Below, piece after piece: positions 20,154-31,153 of a stretch of DNA of 64,000 nt (its first letter is position 1; each line of letters begins with the position of its first letter). The translations under genes and the position numbers were made by a program. The notes under the pieces were generated by a model, which saw only the letters and a list, made by a program, of their open reading frames with translations, was not told where the DNA came from and searched no databases. This DNA is from Fragilaria crotonensis (Eukaryota; Bacillariophyta; Fragilariophyceae; Fragilariales; Fragilariaceae). Location: NCBI GenBank assembly GCA_022925895.1, contig JAKSYS010000273.1:1-64000 (forward strand), given 5' to 3'.

Positions 20154-21376
20154 GTCCGGTACACTGCGTAATATCCTATTGTCTTGTACCAAATCTTGTT
20201 AGCTGTAATTTCCCTTGAGAGTGTATCAGTTTTTTTAGTCCAGTACAGCTGTGTTACATCCATTTTACATGTACCCTCTTTTTTTCACTCGCCACCATAA
20301 CATTTTACAATGTAATGTCTATGTTTGGCTTACTTGTCTACCACAGTATAGTAGTACAGAGGACAGTACTCCAATTACAGTATTCCAATTACATTAATTC
20401 TTTGATTCTTGTTGCTATCGACAACCCAATGCATACACTGAAAGCAATTTGCAACGTACTCCATTCAATCACCACCGCTCCTCACATATTGCTCCTGTTC
20501 TGACTGGGCTGGATATGCCCTGCCACTTCTTAATGCATCCCCGACTAAATGGATCGGCGTCAGGTCTACATCTTCCCTGGAAGATGGAGGCACACCGATG
20601 ACTGCAACATGCATTAGAAAGTCAATCCACTGGATGGCAGGTTGACTTTCCAATCACATTTGCAAGTGGTCACCAGGTGTTGCTGTTATCATCATGACTG
20701 CCCTGCCCTGCAGAGTATTGGTTTCTCTTGATGAAGGCATGCCGATGACAGTCATCACATGCATCAAAAGTTACTTCCACTGGATGGCAGGTTCACTTCT
20801 TTTATGTCATTGTGACAACGTGATTCAGAAAGAAAATCAATGCAGTCCATGCTGTTGCTGTAAGAGTGTCATTGTTGTTAGCAATTCTGGCAAGAAGAAG
20901 GTAATCAAATGTGGACATGTTGTTTGCAGATTAATCAACAACGCACACTAGTACCTTTAGATGTCTGTGCCCGCAGCAGCACAGCAGCACTCCTTCTTCC
21001 AGCAATTCTCATTCCAGCTTCTCTAGTGGTGTATTGAATCAGTGAATTGTGCATTGTTTCTTGAATATCATTGCTGCACTGTTGCTTACCTCCTCACCAG
21101 AATGTGAGTTGTCTTCATTTTTTAGTGCGTTTACATCATGTCTTTGTAATTTTGTGTCTTGCTGCCCTGCGCCAGCATAAATTTAGTCAACGGTATGTTG
21201 TTACTTCTTGTAAATTCTGTGGAGATTTTTACTGGTATGCTTTGATGTACATTCATGTATTATGAATACCATGTGTCACATGGTATTCAAATTTATCCGT
21301 ATTGACCTTTACTTGCACCCTACATAAGTAAAGTTTATATAGTAGTACATTTTAAATAATATTTATGTATGGCGAT
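20154..21376. other. intergenic sequence with a weak local duplication
   Basis: No gene. A segment of about 70 bp around 20580-20650 returns at 20730-20800 (shared CCACTGGATGGCAGGTT and CATGCAT blocks). A perfect hairpin, GAATACCATGTG-T-CACATGGTATTC, lies at 21264-21288. Confidence 0.5.
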
Positions 21377-21456
21377 TGGTATATAGTATAGTTGGTTAAA
21401 CCTCCGCGATGAGGACCCTCTTGAGTGAGGCTGTGGGTTCAATTCCCATTGTAAAC
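21377..21456 (+). ncRNA. tRNA-like sequence with pol III A and B boxes (candidate SINE head or decayed tRNA)
   Basis: TAGTATAGTTGG at 21384-21395 fits the A-box consensus and GGTTCAATTCC at 21436-21446 fits the B box exactly, with spacing suitable for a tRNA with a variable arm. A T-arm (GTGGGTTCAATTCCCAT) and a weak acceptor pairing (TTGGT with ACCGA) can be drawn. The anticodon arm does not fold well, so a functional tRNA is unlikely. The tandem units 100-240 bp downstream could be part of a SINE body; no second copy is seen in the window. Confidence 0.5.
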
Positions 21457-21561
21457 CGAAAATTTGATTTTCCCATCACCAGCATACCAATCCGCTGGGT
21501 ATCAGGTGTCGTTTCAAACAAAGGTTTGATTGCAGGTACCTGGTATCCCACTGTGACAATA

Positions 21562-21697
21562 GTTGCCATCAAGTAACAATTGATCCAGTGACACTTGAGA
21601 GGACTGTACATTGTTGCCATCCAGTAACAATTTACAGTCGAGACGCGTGAGAGGACTGTACATTGTTGCCATCCAGTAACAATTTACAGTTGAGACA
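21562..21697 (+). repeat. 53-bp minisatellite, about 2.6 copies
   Basis: GTTGCCATCCAGTAACAATT recurs at 21613 and 21665, with a diverged first copy (GTTGCCATCAAGTAACAATT) at 21562. It follows the tRNA-like sequence by about 110 bp. Confidence 0.85.
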
Positions 21698-22280
21698 GTA
21701 AGCTGAAGAAGGGAGGAAGAAAAGAATGAACAGCGGAGTACTCATAATTGGCAAATAATTGGAAAGTGTACATAACTATAAGATAATGGGTCAAAATGGT
21801 GTGTCATATTCATTCACACCGCCAGGTCAAAGTAGAAGTTGAAGTATACACTATACAAGGTTATGAGTCAAAATGGTGATACAATGACAGAACACTGTAC
21901 ACATAGAGGTGTTCAGCGTATACATAGGTATTTTTGGAGGACTAAATTCATGGACAACAGATAGTACACACAGATAAAATGAAGTGCGTCAAAAGATATT
22001 TGGAACATGCAAGTATATATACCTACAATTTGTAAAAGGTTTTTACAGATTTTGTAACAATATCTACTATGTATGTTTTGGTGTAAAAGCCGCCACCTTG
22101 TGATGCAATGTTTCCTACAACTACATTGATCCTACAGGCAGCAAGAAGGAAGAAGAAGACACTAATAATGCAGCTACACCTACCTGCATCAGCAACAATC
22201 CGGGCACCGTCACCAAAATCGACACCACAAGCCCCCAAATCGACCCCCAAGCGCCACCAAAACCTCCAAATTCACCACCC
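21698..22280. other. AT-rich intergenic stretch
   Basis: About 580 bases without a usable frame. A short phrase (GGGTCAAAATGGTG / GAGTCAAAATGGTG) occurs at about 21787 and 21866, suggesting an old local duplication. Nothing else recognised. Confidence 0.4.
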
Positions 22281-24477
22281 ATGATCGCCTCAAAGTGCAG
22301 AGATCATATTGCAAATTTTTCCGCCCGCACTCTCGCCTTTTTTTAACGCGTCGTGCCGCGCCGAAACACCTCTACGCCGCAAACAACGAAACGAGTTGAC
22401 TCAAGTACCTGACGACTCGACACCACTCCAAAAGCTGACCAAGAAACTCTTGAACTCCTTCGCTGATGCCTTCCCGAAGCGTCCCGCTTCTCCCCCGCTC
22501 AATCCTGAGCAACAGTTGCAAGTTTCACCTCCCAAACCCTCCCCAAATTCCACATCTACGTTGCCATCCAACTACAACATGAATGAACGAAAGCAGCGAC
22601 TCGAAGCGGAGGTACACCGATTGGCCCGACACATTTCTACTCTGAACATATTCTCCGAGGAAGAAGAAATTCTTTGTGTTTCCAATCACCTTTCTCAGCT
22701 CAAGGATATCATCAATGATGACATTCACACCAGTGGACTTGTGCATTTGATCTTGAAACGACGATGTCCCTGATTTCCCACGCACTCCTACGCCACGAAC
22801 TGTACCACCGGACCCCAGTGCGACGTGTGACGCGCCTCTGGTCCAAATCTCATCGAAATCGGACAGATGGATCTCGAGATATGACTGCTCAAAGTTTAAG
22901 GAGTGACGCTGAGGCATTGGTGGCCCTTCGCGACCCAGCAGACTCGCGATGTGACACGCTGACTCATCATGCGTATGCCGACACAACTGTGACCGATAAT
23001 TTTCCAGCCGATTTTCTCCCGATTGAAACGAAAACTCCGGATTCCCCCAAATATTCCCCGGCGTCCACACCTTCGTCTCCAGACCGTCATCCCGTGTATC
23101 ATACAGTCCCTGTTCCTTTGAGGAGTCGACCCCAAGTCCAAACTTAACTGCCAATTCAACAATCCACGCTTCCGCTCGCCAAACTTCCATGTCAAGTCCG
23201 ATTTCTGACATCATTTTGGAGAATATTCATTTTGTGAAACGACTTTTTAACGGTTCTGACGCATCGGACCCGTACTGTGCTGATTCTGCTACTGCGAACG
23301 CAGCTACTGTCGTGAAAACGGAGTCATGTTACCCCAGTGCACCCCAGTGGGCCTACAGAGCCCACAATCCAACCGATCCAACTAGGAGTTTGACTTATTT
23401 GAACATTGAGCATCCTGTTGCAATCAAATCAGAAGATTAATCCCGGTCCCCTGCCTCTGATGATGATTTTATTGGCCCTCATTGTTACTATTGCAGTAAT
23501 AATGAATCCTCTAGCTAGGGAAACACTTAACTTTTACCCTGATGCCGACCCTGATCCGTTACCAGAACTTCCGAACGACCCTGATCCCGCCCCAACGGAC
23601 ATTGTGGATGATGATTTTGATGATGGTGATGAAACTAACCGAGATATTGGTGAACCTAATGAGGTACCAAGTGCAACTATACAACAACCCGTCCGGATGC
23701 TACCGCCTCTTTTCCCCGCACCACCATTCCGACACGCCAATCCATTGAACAAAATCCATCACCACCCTTTTCGGATGTTCCAGGACATGCGTCATGAACC
23801 GGCTCCTGGATTATTCTTCCCCGAAGGCATGCACGACGATATGGTCAACGGCATCATCCAACTCCGTGACCTACCACTTTGCGTCCGCATGAGTGCTACC
23901 CTAGCCGCCTTGTTCTGCATTAACGTTCTCTCCGATCAACCTGAGCTCGGCGACATCCGCGGACACAATCTACCTCACGGCAAATCCCTTTCCAATCACG
24001 TCACCAAATACCACATCTACCTGGATCAAACACGTCATGACAGCACCCCACAGCTACAACACCAACCAATCTTCAAACTACGAAGTATGGTACACACCCT
24101 CAACCGAGCTACCAATCTGGTTATCCATCATCTCAACGACCAGCAACGCTCCCAATTCCAGCCCCGCAACCAGCATTTGTCAACATTTCCAGCATTCTCC
24201 ATGGCTTTCCTCGACGACTACGTCCACACGACCCATCCGATGGAAACTCGTCGATGCGCCGTTGCAATTGCTAATCTACGCACTCCGACAATTCTACCTC
24301 AACCATTGTCGCAACAACTACAACAACAACATCGGATTAGAAGAGCACCACCGCTACCCAGTACATCTCTTTGCCGTCGTCAAAGAGCTCAAGTCCACCG
24401 CTGCCGCCCTAAGTCTCTTCCCCGACACCACAACCTTCAACACTCTACCCAGTTTTATTGCCAAGAATGCTTTGTAA
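22281..24477 (+). pseudogene. broken coding region of unknown family
   Basis: Protein-like sequence runs through about 2.2 kb but changes frame repeatedly, roughly eight to ten times, so no single product can be given. An ATG at 22281 starts MIASKCRDHIANFSAR. Recognisable pieces are a helical segment (NERKQRLEAEVHRLARHIST, EEEILCVSNHLSQLKDIIND), an acidic Pro/Asp stretch (YPDADPDPLPELPNDPDP), a helical block (DMVNGIIQLRDLPLCVRMSA) and a C-terminal part (LIYALRQFYLNHC, HLFAVVKELKSTAAALSLF). I know no matching family. Most changes fall at short homopolymers, so either a decaying gene or poor consensus could explain it. A long minus-strand frame at 22.5-23.2 kb is probably a shadow. Confidence 0.45.
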
Positions 24478-24571
24478 TGCACCTCTTATTCATGAGGTAC
24501 AAGCTCTTTAGTCCTAAGTTTATACCTTTATTTTAGGTAAAAAGTATGAGCAACAAAAAATCATATGAAAG

Positions 24572-24892
24572 ATGATTGGTTTTTCATATCCAAGAGCCGA
24601 CTTGGTTTTTGCACCCTTAGATGTACCAAAGCGCGGCACATGTCGATTTGCCCCTTACAGCCGGGTGTGGTATTCTGCAGTCGATCTCATGAAGTCGTTG
24701 TGTCGACACATACGCAACATGCAACACATATGCATAGCCCCAAAGCTGAATAATCGGAGGCGGCGCATGCGGGTCCATAGAACCGTTTTCACGTTCTACC
24801 TGTTGGCGGCTTTGGAGGGTATGCGTACTGGAGTACAATCGATTGGAACCTTGGCGCGCTATTTGGCATATCCCAAGAACACGAAATACTGA
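24572..24892 (+). CDS. short basic hypothetical protein
   Basis: A 106-codon frame from ATG 24572 to TGA 24890-24892. The sequence is basic, with clustered Arg (NNRRRRMRVHR) and three Cys. It could be a small gene, or a last exon of the broken coding region just upstream: a TTTATTTTAG acceptor-like site lies at about 24530. There is an overlapping frame of 62 codons, so the support is weak. Confidence 0.25.
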   Translation: MIGFSYPRADLVFAPLDVPKRGTCRFAPYSRVWYSAVDLMKSLCRHIRNMQHICIAPKLNNRRRRMRVHRTVFTFYLLAALEGMRTGVQSIGTLARYLAYPKNTKY

Positions 24893-25195
24893 TCATCCGA
24901 AATCATACCTCCGTAGAAGTTCTTTCTCTTGTCTCTACGATCAACATCCATTTAAAGTATAGAATTATTGATGAGGATCATACTGTAGCATTTGTAACTC
25001 ATAATGCACGTTATCAAAAACAAATGGTGGTGTTGACGCGTCCCACTTGTGTTACTAGTAATAGCTTTCATTTGTGGAGGCAAAACAATTCATTCTCGTC
25101 GATTAAAAGCGGCTCCTGTCTCACTTGATCCTGGCTGGTGGTGATGTAGTGAAAGTAGTTGCAATGTTGGATCTTTACCTCATTTTGATGCAAGA
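24893..25195. other. intergenic sequence, nothing recognised
   Basis: About 300 bases without a gene or repeat before the minisatellites. Confidence 0.4.
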
Positions 25196-25350
25196 AGTTC
25201 TCGTAAAGTCCTCCTTGTTTTGTTGCAAGTTCTCGTGAAGTCCTACTCATTTCGTTGCATTTTCTCGTCAAGTCTGCCTCGTTTCGTTGCTAGTTCTCGT
25301 AAAGTCTGCCTCTTTTCATTGCAAGTCCTCATAAAGTTGCTCCTCCTCGT
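25196..25350 (+). repeat. degenerate tandem repeat, about 32-bp unit
   Basis: Variants of GTTGCAAGTTCTCGTAAAGTC follow one another about five times, each preceded by CCTCGTTTC-like sequence. Copies differ by several bases, so the array is old. Confidence 0.8.
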
Positions 25351-25391
25351 TTCATTGCGCCTCGTTTCGTTGCAATTGAAATATTCTATGA

Positions 25392-25508
25392 ACGAAATTC
25401 GAAGGGTTTGTCTCGGTGCTGCGTGCCAAAACGAAATTCGATTGGTTTGTCGCGGTGCTGCGTGCCAAAACGAAATTCGATTGGTTTGTCGCGGTGCTGC
25501 GTGTTAAA
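25392..25508 (+). repeat. 39-bp minisatellite, three copies
   Basis: Units begin ACGAAATTCG at 25392, 25431 and 25470. Copies 2 and 3 are almost identical; copy 1 differs at a few bases. The period is a multiple of 3, so open frames run through it on both strands, but those look incidental. Confidence 0.9.
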
Positions 25509-25997
25509 ACGGAAGATGAAGGGTTTGTTTTGTAAATGTGCACTCCGGGTACGTTTACAAACGCGGCGTCCTGGTTTGTAAAAGTATTTGTACAAACCCG
25601 GAATTACAAAAGCGGACGTCTCGTTTGTTTTGTTTAAGGCGCCTGTAAGAATTGGAATTTTACAAAGCAAGAGGTCTCGTTTGTTTTGTTCGAGTTTTGG
25701 CTTGCCTGTAAGCATTGGCCTAAAATCAATTTTTTTTAAATAGTTGTAACATTGCATTAGTTGGGCGATTATGCAGGGCTTGGAAAAGCAATACTGTCTC
25801 ACGTTGAATCTGGTATTACAGTCCTCGAGTAGGTAGAATGGTATTGTGCTGTTGCTGTTGGAAGTATTTTGGTATTGAAAAATCCAACAGTCCGGAATAA
25901 ATATATAACGTACGTTCATTTTTCAAAGTGTAGTATCATACTTACTGCATACTCGGTTCCGTTGGTTTCGTCCGGTAGGAGGCCAGTGTATGTCCCC
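25509..25997. other. low-complexity intergenic sequence
   Basis: GTTTGTTTTGT-like phrases recur at 25.53, 25.62 and 25.68 kb (GTCTCGTTTGTTTTGTT), a faint continuation of the arrays before it. No gene. Confidence 0.4.
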
Positions 25998-26354
25998 GGG
26001 TTCTGTATTTGAGGTAATGTACTCATTTGCACTCAAATGGTTAAATGAGGGTGATTTTGAAAATTAAATGAGTCCTTATTTGAGGGTCGTAGAAGCTACG
26101 TAGAATTAGTACCAGGTCATGTTAACCCTAACTGAAGTATACAGAAGATATGAGACGACATCACATCTCTGCTAGCAGTCTGCTGTGTTACTGTACTACT
26201 GGTACTACCAGGTACTGTAAGATAAGTGTCTTAATTCCTACGTGTTTTTCTACGTCAGTATGTGTGACAGAACCCTTATTTGAGGGCGATTTCAATAATT
26301 ATATGAGGGATTTTGTACTCATTTAAGAAAAAAAACCTCAAATACAGCGGCCTG
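25998..26354. mobile_element. 357-bp non-autonomous element with terminal inverted repeats
   Basis: CTGTATTTGAGG (26003-26014) and its exact reverse complement CCTCAAATACAG (26336-26347) lie near the ends. Flanking copies of ATGTCCCC (25990-25997 and 26355-26362) look like an 8-bp target duplication. The flank after the element (CCCCTAATCGAGCC, GGCCATCACCT-like) also occurs uninterrupted at 58.31-58.36 kb (TGTATGTCCCCAAATCGAGC), an apparent empty site. The interior is A/T-rich and has no coding capacity. Confidence 0.75.
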
Positions 26355-26362
26355 ATGTCCCC

Positions 26363-27645
26363 TAATCGAGCCAGCCATCACCTACAGAAGCGTACGGTAT
26401 TACTTCCAATGCGTTGATAAGGGCAAGCAAAAGAGGGGTGCAAGAATCTGGAGTCGGCTCAAGAATTCATCAATCTGGTGAATTGCTTCTTGAGCCCCAA
26501 ATCAGATTGCTTCACCAAGCCACTCCGCGCAAAATGTAAGGTACTGAGCCCCCTTGGTGCCATGTATTTTGTTTGGACAAAATTATTGACCCAAATGGTC
26601 CAGTTGGGTCATTACTCAGATTTTCTTCCAGCAGTGAGGGTGCTCCAAACACTCCTCTAGCATTACAAGAAGTCATGAATCAATCAAAGATGTGAGCCAG
26701 TAAATGCGTTCTTGTCTCAGTTAACAAAAGCTTTTCTCTGTACATTATACACCAATCTGAATCCTGAAGACCTGACCCTGCCAATTGCTTTACCAGCAGT
26801 GTATCTAACTTCACTGATGTAGACTTAAGCATTTCTCATATACATATGCCTTCTTGGATCTCCTAGTCATCCAGTCATCTTGGTCTTCTTACTTGTTGGT
26901 TCAGCCATCATCATTCAAAGCAGCACCAGTAGCTAGTAGAACAAATTCTAGAGCTATTACTGTCATGGCTAGTGAACTCTGCTTCAATTGGTACAGTAAC
27001 ACTGGATGCCTCAACAAAAGTATTTTACTTGCTCCTGGCAACAAGTACCAAGATCCAAGGTTAAAAACACAAAAAGAATCAGCTCAGCATTGTGTGCTGG
27101 TACCATGGCACTAATAACTGATGTGCTAAACAGCAGCAGGACAATTCTTCAAAGTGTGTGTTTGGGTCTTCCTCCCCCACCCTGCGTTCAAGCGTCTGAT
27201 GAATGTATTTGATAAGGGTGCCCTAGTTGGTCATGTGACCCACCATCAACACGTGTCCTATTTGGTTCTGTTTGATAGAACCTGATCCTAAGTTCTGTCC
27301 ACCAGTAGACCCTCAAAATAATCCTTCTTTGGGAGGATACTGTTTCCACTAGCAAGAAAAATAGGTTCTTGTGTGTTTGTTCTCTTTGTTGAGAAGAAAG
27401 GAGGGGATGCGGTTCCTGAAATCATTTAGGTGCATTCTAAGTGCCTCTGAGTTGCCAATTGCCTCCTCATTTTTAACACAGACATTTTACATCCAGCATA
27501 CTATTGGAGCATGAAATTCATGATTTCATAAAATAAAATATGAACTAATTATTATGGGTTGGCACCTGTCAGTAGTATGGAATCCATACTTAGGATGATG
27601 GGGATCATGGTAAGCTACAGGATCGGGGGGAGATAGGAGCGCCAC
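26363..27645. other. 1.3 kb without a recognisable gene
   Basis: Only short frames; the longest (26854-27114, plus) has no domain. Some stretches read like decayed coding sequence but cannot be assigned. The first 60 bp resemble sequence at 58.3 kb. Confidence 0.4.
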
Positions 27646-27973
27646 TTAGAGCAAGTCTTATCATGGGTATAAGTCAATCGTGTTTCGAAAAAATTTCAAA
27701 AACGCAATTCTTATGGGGGGTATAAGGATTTCGGGGGTCAAATTTTAGACTTTTTTTTATACCTAGGTATAAATTCTCGAAATTTATACCTAGGTATAAA
27801 TTTTTGCACCCTCGGGGTATAGTACTGTATCATTGGCTCCGGTGGTAAAATGTACAGTTTCTACTTGAATTTTCACACCATCTTTATACCAGAGATTGCT
27901 TGTCGTCATGATTTCGTTCTGAAAGATTCATCACATTCAATCACAACAGGAATGCACAACCACTACTACTACT

Positions 27974-29335
27974 ATGGCAAGTCCACCAGGAACTCCTCAT
28001 CAAGAAGACACCACCACTCCTCATGTCCCTTTTTCACCTAGGCGCTCGCCCCGCATTGTTGCAAACGAAAAGGAAAGTGGTGCATCAGGAGGGGTTCTTA
28101 ATGACAAAAAGAGACCAGCACCCTCGAGTAGTCATAAAACGAGCACATCCGCAACGACGAAGACGACGAAGAAGACGAAGACCTCGAAGGCCTTGTTGTC
28201 CGCTGCCCCGCATGCTGGTTGTGCTGGAGTGACAAAGAGGCAAGCGAATTATTCTGAGGATGAAGATTATCTTATCGCATGTGCATACGTCAATGTTTCG
28301 GTCGATCCAATTAAGGGTGTTGGTCAGAAAGCAGACACCTTCTGGACGCGAGTTCTCGAGAAGTATGTCATCCTCTCTGAAGAGTACCTTGCCGACAATG
28401 GTGTGGAGATTCCTGTTCGGAACAAGGATTCCATTGAGCAGCGGTGGAAGAAGAAGATAAGCAAATCGGTCCAGATTTGGAACAAGTTTTACCGGCAATT
28501 GAAGTCAGTGAAACGAAGCGGATGGAACGAAGACAACTACATCGAGGAAGCTGGTAACTTGTACAAGGAGGAAGTTGGCGAACCATTTAAGTATGCCAAG
28601 TGTGTTCCAATATTGCACAAGTTACCAAAATTCGATCCCATGCTTGTAATGAACGACTCATCACCTTCCTCTTACTTGGGCGTCGGCGCCGCAGAAGATG
28701 ATGACAGCAGCAGCATGGGTCGCCTGAGTAATGCTGTGGTAACTACGACTCCTCCGACGGGTGTAAGCAAGCACCAGCAGGAAGGACGAACGAAGAAGAA
28801 AGTCAACAATGATGCACCAGCACAAGGCAGTAAAATGGCCAGACCGATTGGAATGAAGAAAGCCAAGAAATTGGCGAAATTGGAAGTAGAGACAGCAAGA
28901 ACAACTAAGCAGAGTGCTACTAATGTTGCTTCAATGCCAGGGACTTTTGCCGCCGCCACCGAGAGCATTATGGGGGTGACCCAGGATCTGGTTGCTGCCT
29001 TCAAGGCGAGCACGGACCTCAAGCAGCGGGTACTACAAGCCAAAACGGAGGACAAATGGATGCGGATGGCGGAAATGTACTTTGCCAATGGCGAGAAGGA
29101 AAAGGGCCTGGCACTTCTCGCTCGTATGGAGGGTAGTATGACGGGACCTCCTCCTGCTGATGACGTACCACCCTCCTCGTCAATCGACGTGCTCGATGTA
29201 TCGTCCGAAATGTACTCAGCGATTGAGGTGCTGGATACAAATGCGCCAGCAGCAGCGCGACAACAAGAGAAAAGCAACAACAAGAAAGGTTCGGAGGAGG
29301 ACGACAGCAGCAGTAGCAGTAATGGTGATATGTAG
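27974..29335 (+). CDS. Harbinger Myb/SANT-like DNA-binding protein
   Basis: Intact 453-aa frame with ATG at 27974. After a Pro/Ser/Lys-rich N-terminus, residues about 90-210 form a trihelix/SANT-like domain of the kind paired with NAM-type sequence: YSEDEDYLIACAYVNVSVDP, FWTRVLEKY, IEQRWKKKISKSVQIWNKFY and WNEDNYIEEAGNLYKEE. The C-terminal half has Lys/Ala-rich helices (MKKAKKLAKLEVETARTTK) and ends in a Ser/Asp-rich tail. In Harbinger elements the Myb-like protein binds near the ends and helps import and recruit the transposase. It converges on the transposase gene. Confidence 0.88.
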   Translation: MASPPGTPHQEDTTTPHVPFSPRRSPRIVANEKESGASGGVLNDKKRPAPSSSHKTSTSATTKTTKKTKTSKALLSAAPHAGCAGVTKRQANYSEDEDYLIACAYVNVSVDPIKGVGQKADTFWTRVLEKYVILSEEYLADNGVEIPVRNKDSIEQRWKKKISKSVQIWNKFYRQLKSVKRSGWNEDNYIEEAGNLYKEEVGEPFKYAKCVPILHKLPKFDPMLVMNDSSPSSYLGVGAAEDDDSSSMGRLSNAVVTTTPPTGVSKHQQEGRTKKKVNNDAPAQGSKMARPIGMKKAKKLAKLEVETARTTKQSATNVASMPGTFAAATESIMGVTQDLVAAFKASTDLKQRVLQAKTEDKWMRMAEMYFANGEKEKGLALLARMEGSMTGPPPADDVPPSSSIDVLDVSSEMYSAIEVLDTNAPAAARQQEKSNNKKGSEEDDSSSSSNGDM

Positions 29336-29378
29336 GTGTTCAAAATTTTAGAAACGTAACTACTAGTGCTAGCTAGTA

Positions 29379-30945
29379 CTAGTCGTTGTAGTACGCTTGT
29401 CCCTTCAATCGCTTTAGCGCAGCATGAAGACGACCATGTTCGTACCTGTCATTCAGTTCCTTCCACTTAGCTTGTCGAGCAAGCATATGTTGCACAACAA
29501 ATTCGTTTCCAGCATTTGCAAGTCCAATACGAGCCTGCACCATTTCCTCGTAGTAGTTATCAGTCTCAGCAGCCTCAGCCTCCTCCTCGTGTCGTTGACG
29601 ACGACGATACTCGAAGTTTTCGTTGGCAATGGCATCGAAAACATCACATATTGTTAGTTGTTCATCGATATCATTGTGCGACGGATCATAAACTGCATAC
29701 ACGTTTCCATCCATCACCCTATCCGACACGCACATGTTGTGCATAATCAAACAGGCCGACACGATGTTGCTCATTTTGACAAGGGAATGAGCGTGAAAAG
29801 GTCGAGCCATTACCTGAAAGCGACACTGAAGCACTCCAAACGCTCGTTCAATGTCCTTTCGTGCAGCCTCCTGCCATGCAGTGAACGCCTTTTCCGAAGC
29901 ACTGACTGGAACCTGAATCCCTTTCACAAACCGGGAATACGGAGGATATATCCCATCCACAAGAGCATACAATCTATTGAATGCCTCACCATCAACTTCA
30001 AACGGAACAAGATTTGCTGTCTCTTCAAGTGATGTGAAAGTGCCGTCCACCAATGACTCCAACAGTGGCGACAGGTTCAAAATGTTGAGATCATTCAATG
30101 AACCGGCATATCCAAACGAGGCATGCCAGAACCACAAATGATAGTCGGACAATGCCTCAAGCACAACTGTTGGACCACCACTTTCTTTTCCGGACTTGAA
30201 TGATTGCTGCCATGCCTTAGGACAATTCTTCCATCGCGTGTGCATGCAGTCAAGGGAACCGAACATACCACGGACTCCATGAACTTCCTCGTGGAGTTTC
30301 GTTATACTTTTCAAGTCATTTGCATCTGGGATACGAAGGTACTCTTCACTATAGATGCCTCGCATCATGTTCGCAAATTCTTTGCAACATTTTGATGCCA
30401 GAGCCTTCGACATTTGAAAGTAGTCCGAAAACGCATGTTCTGCAGTTCCATACGCAAACGTTTTCAGTGGCAAGAGGATTTTCGATTCCAGTGATGCCCC
30501 CTTCCTGCCAGTAGCATCTACTTGATATGCATAAAAAGGGAAGATCAGCACGCATGACGTCTTCAAAAATTCTCTGAACTCGGGTCCGCGACAATCGGAA
30601 GAACATCTCGAAACTGCTGTCTTTGAAAATAGGTGTCGTCAGATCACCTGGAATACCGAGAAAATCCCTTTGAATGCACCAGACAGCTTCATTGTGACGG
30701 AATAAAGCTTTGGCCTGCCTTGGCTGCCGTCTGTAGTCTTGATTTGGCATAATGACATCATTAATCATCCGCATTCGGTCTTGATCTTCTTGTTCTTGGT
30801 GAGCGAGCATCATCATATTCATGATTGCTACGTTGTTGTTCACCACTACCAACACCGCCGCAGCCATCATTTCAGAGTCATCATCATCATCCCAATCAAG
30901 AACCTCATCCATATCATTATTATCACTGGTGCCATCATTATCCAT
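29379..30945 (-). CDS. Harbinger DDE transposase (one frame break)
   Basis: The ATG at 30945 (MDNDGTSDNNDMDEVLDWDD) begins an acidic N-terminus. A helical region follows (FEMFFRLSRTRVQRIFEDV), then the DDE nuclease: FGSLDCMHTRW gives the first Asp, GSLNDLNILN the second, and KDIERAFGVLQCRF the Glu. LIMHNMCV and VDGIYPPYSRFV are also typical of the DDE_Tnp_4 family. Expected length is about 521 aa. Reading switches by one base at a run of five A (plus-strand 30533-30537) between RADLPF and YAYQVDATGRKGASLE; with one base fewer the frame is continuous. This may be an assembly error or one inactivating mutation. No other defect is seen. Confidence 0.88.
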
Positions 30946-31153
30946 TGTGAATGATGAATGTCTGTTCAAGAATGAAAGGAGTGTTTCATTTATGAAGACG
31001 TAGTGATGACAGTGAATTTATTTCGTGGTAATGTCGGGTATACGTCGGTTACCATAAGAATTGCGTATTTTTATTTTTTTACGAGGGTCTAAATTTTATA
31101 CCCTGGGTATAAAATTTGGCTTTTATACCCCCCCACGATAAGACTTGCTCTTA

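Larger units (their letters stand above)
27649..31150. mobile_element. PIF/Harbinger DNA transposon, 3.5 kb, nearly whole
   Basis: Both ends carry GAGCAAGTCTTATC as inverted repeats (27649-27662 and 31137-31150), with similar TGGG and GGTATAAA sequence inside. The element is flanked by TTA on each side (27646-27648 and 31151-31153), the 3-bp duplication expected of PIF/Harbinger. It carries the two genes of this superfamily, a Myb/SANT-like protein on plus and a DDE transposase on minus, whose ends lie about 43 bp apart. The subterminal 150 bp on both sides is built of TATACCTAGGTATAAA-like palindromic pieces. Only one frame defect is seen, in the transposase, so the element is young or recently active. 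Confidence 0.93.

Noticed and set aside
21377-21456. Functional tRNA gene
   Set aside because: A and B boxes are good, but the acceptor and anticodon stems pair poorly, so kept only as a tRNA-like sequence.
22525-23214. 229-codon minus-strand open frame
   Set aside because: It overlies plus-strand sequence with more protein-like composition, has no recognisable domain and no context; probably a shadow frame.
25196-25508. Repeat array considered as a CRISPR
   Set aside because: Units are contiguous without unique spacers and the genome is eukaryotic; these are minisatellites.
25386-25919. 177-codon minus-strand open frame
   Set aside because: It runs through a 39-bp minisatellite whose period is a multiple of 3, which keeps frames open by itself; no domain.
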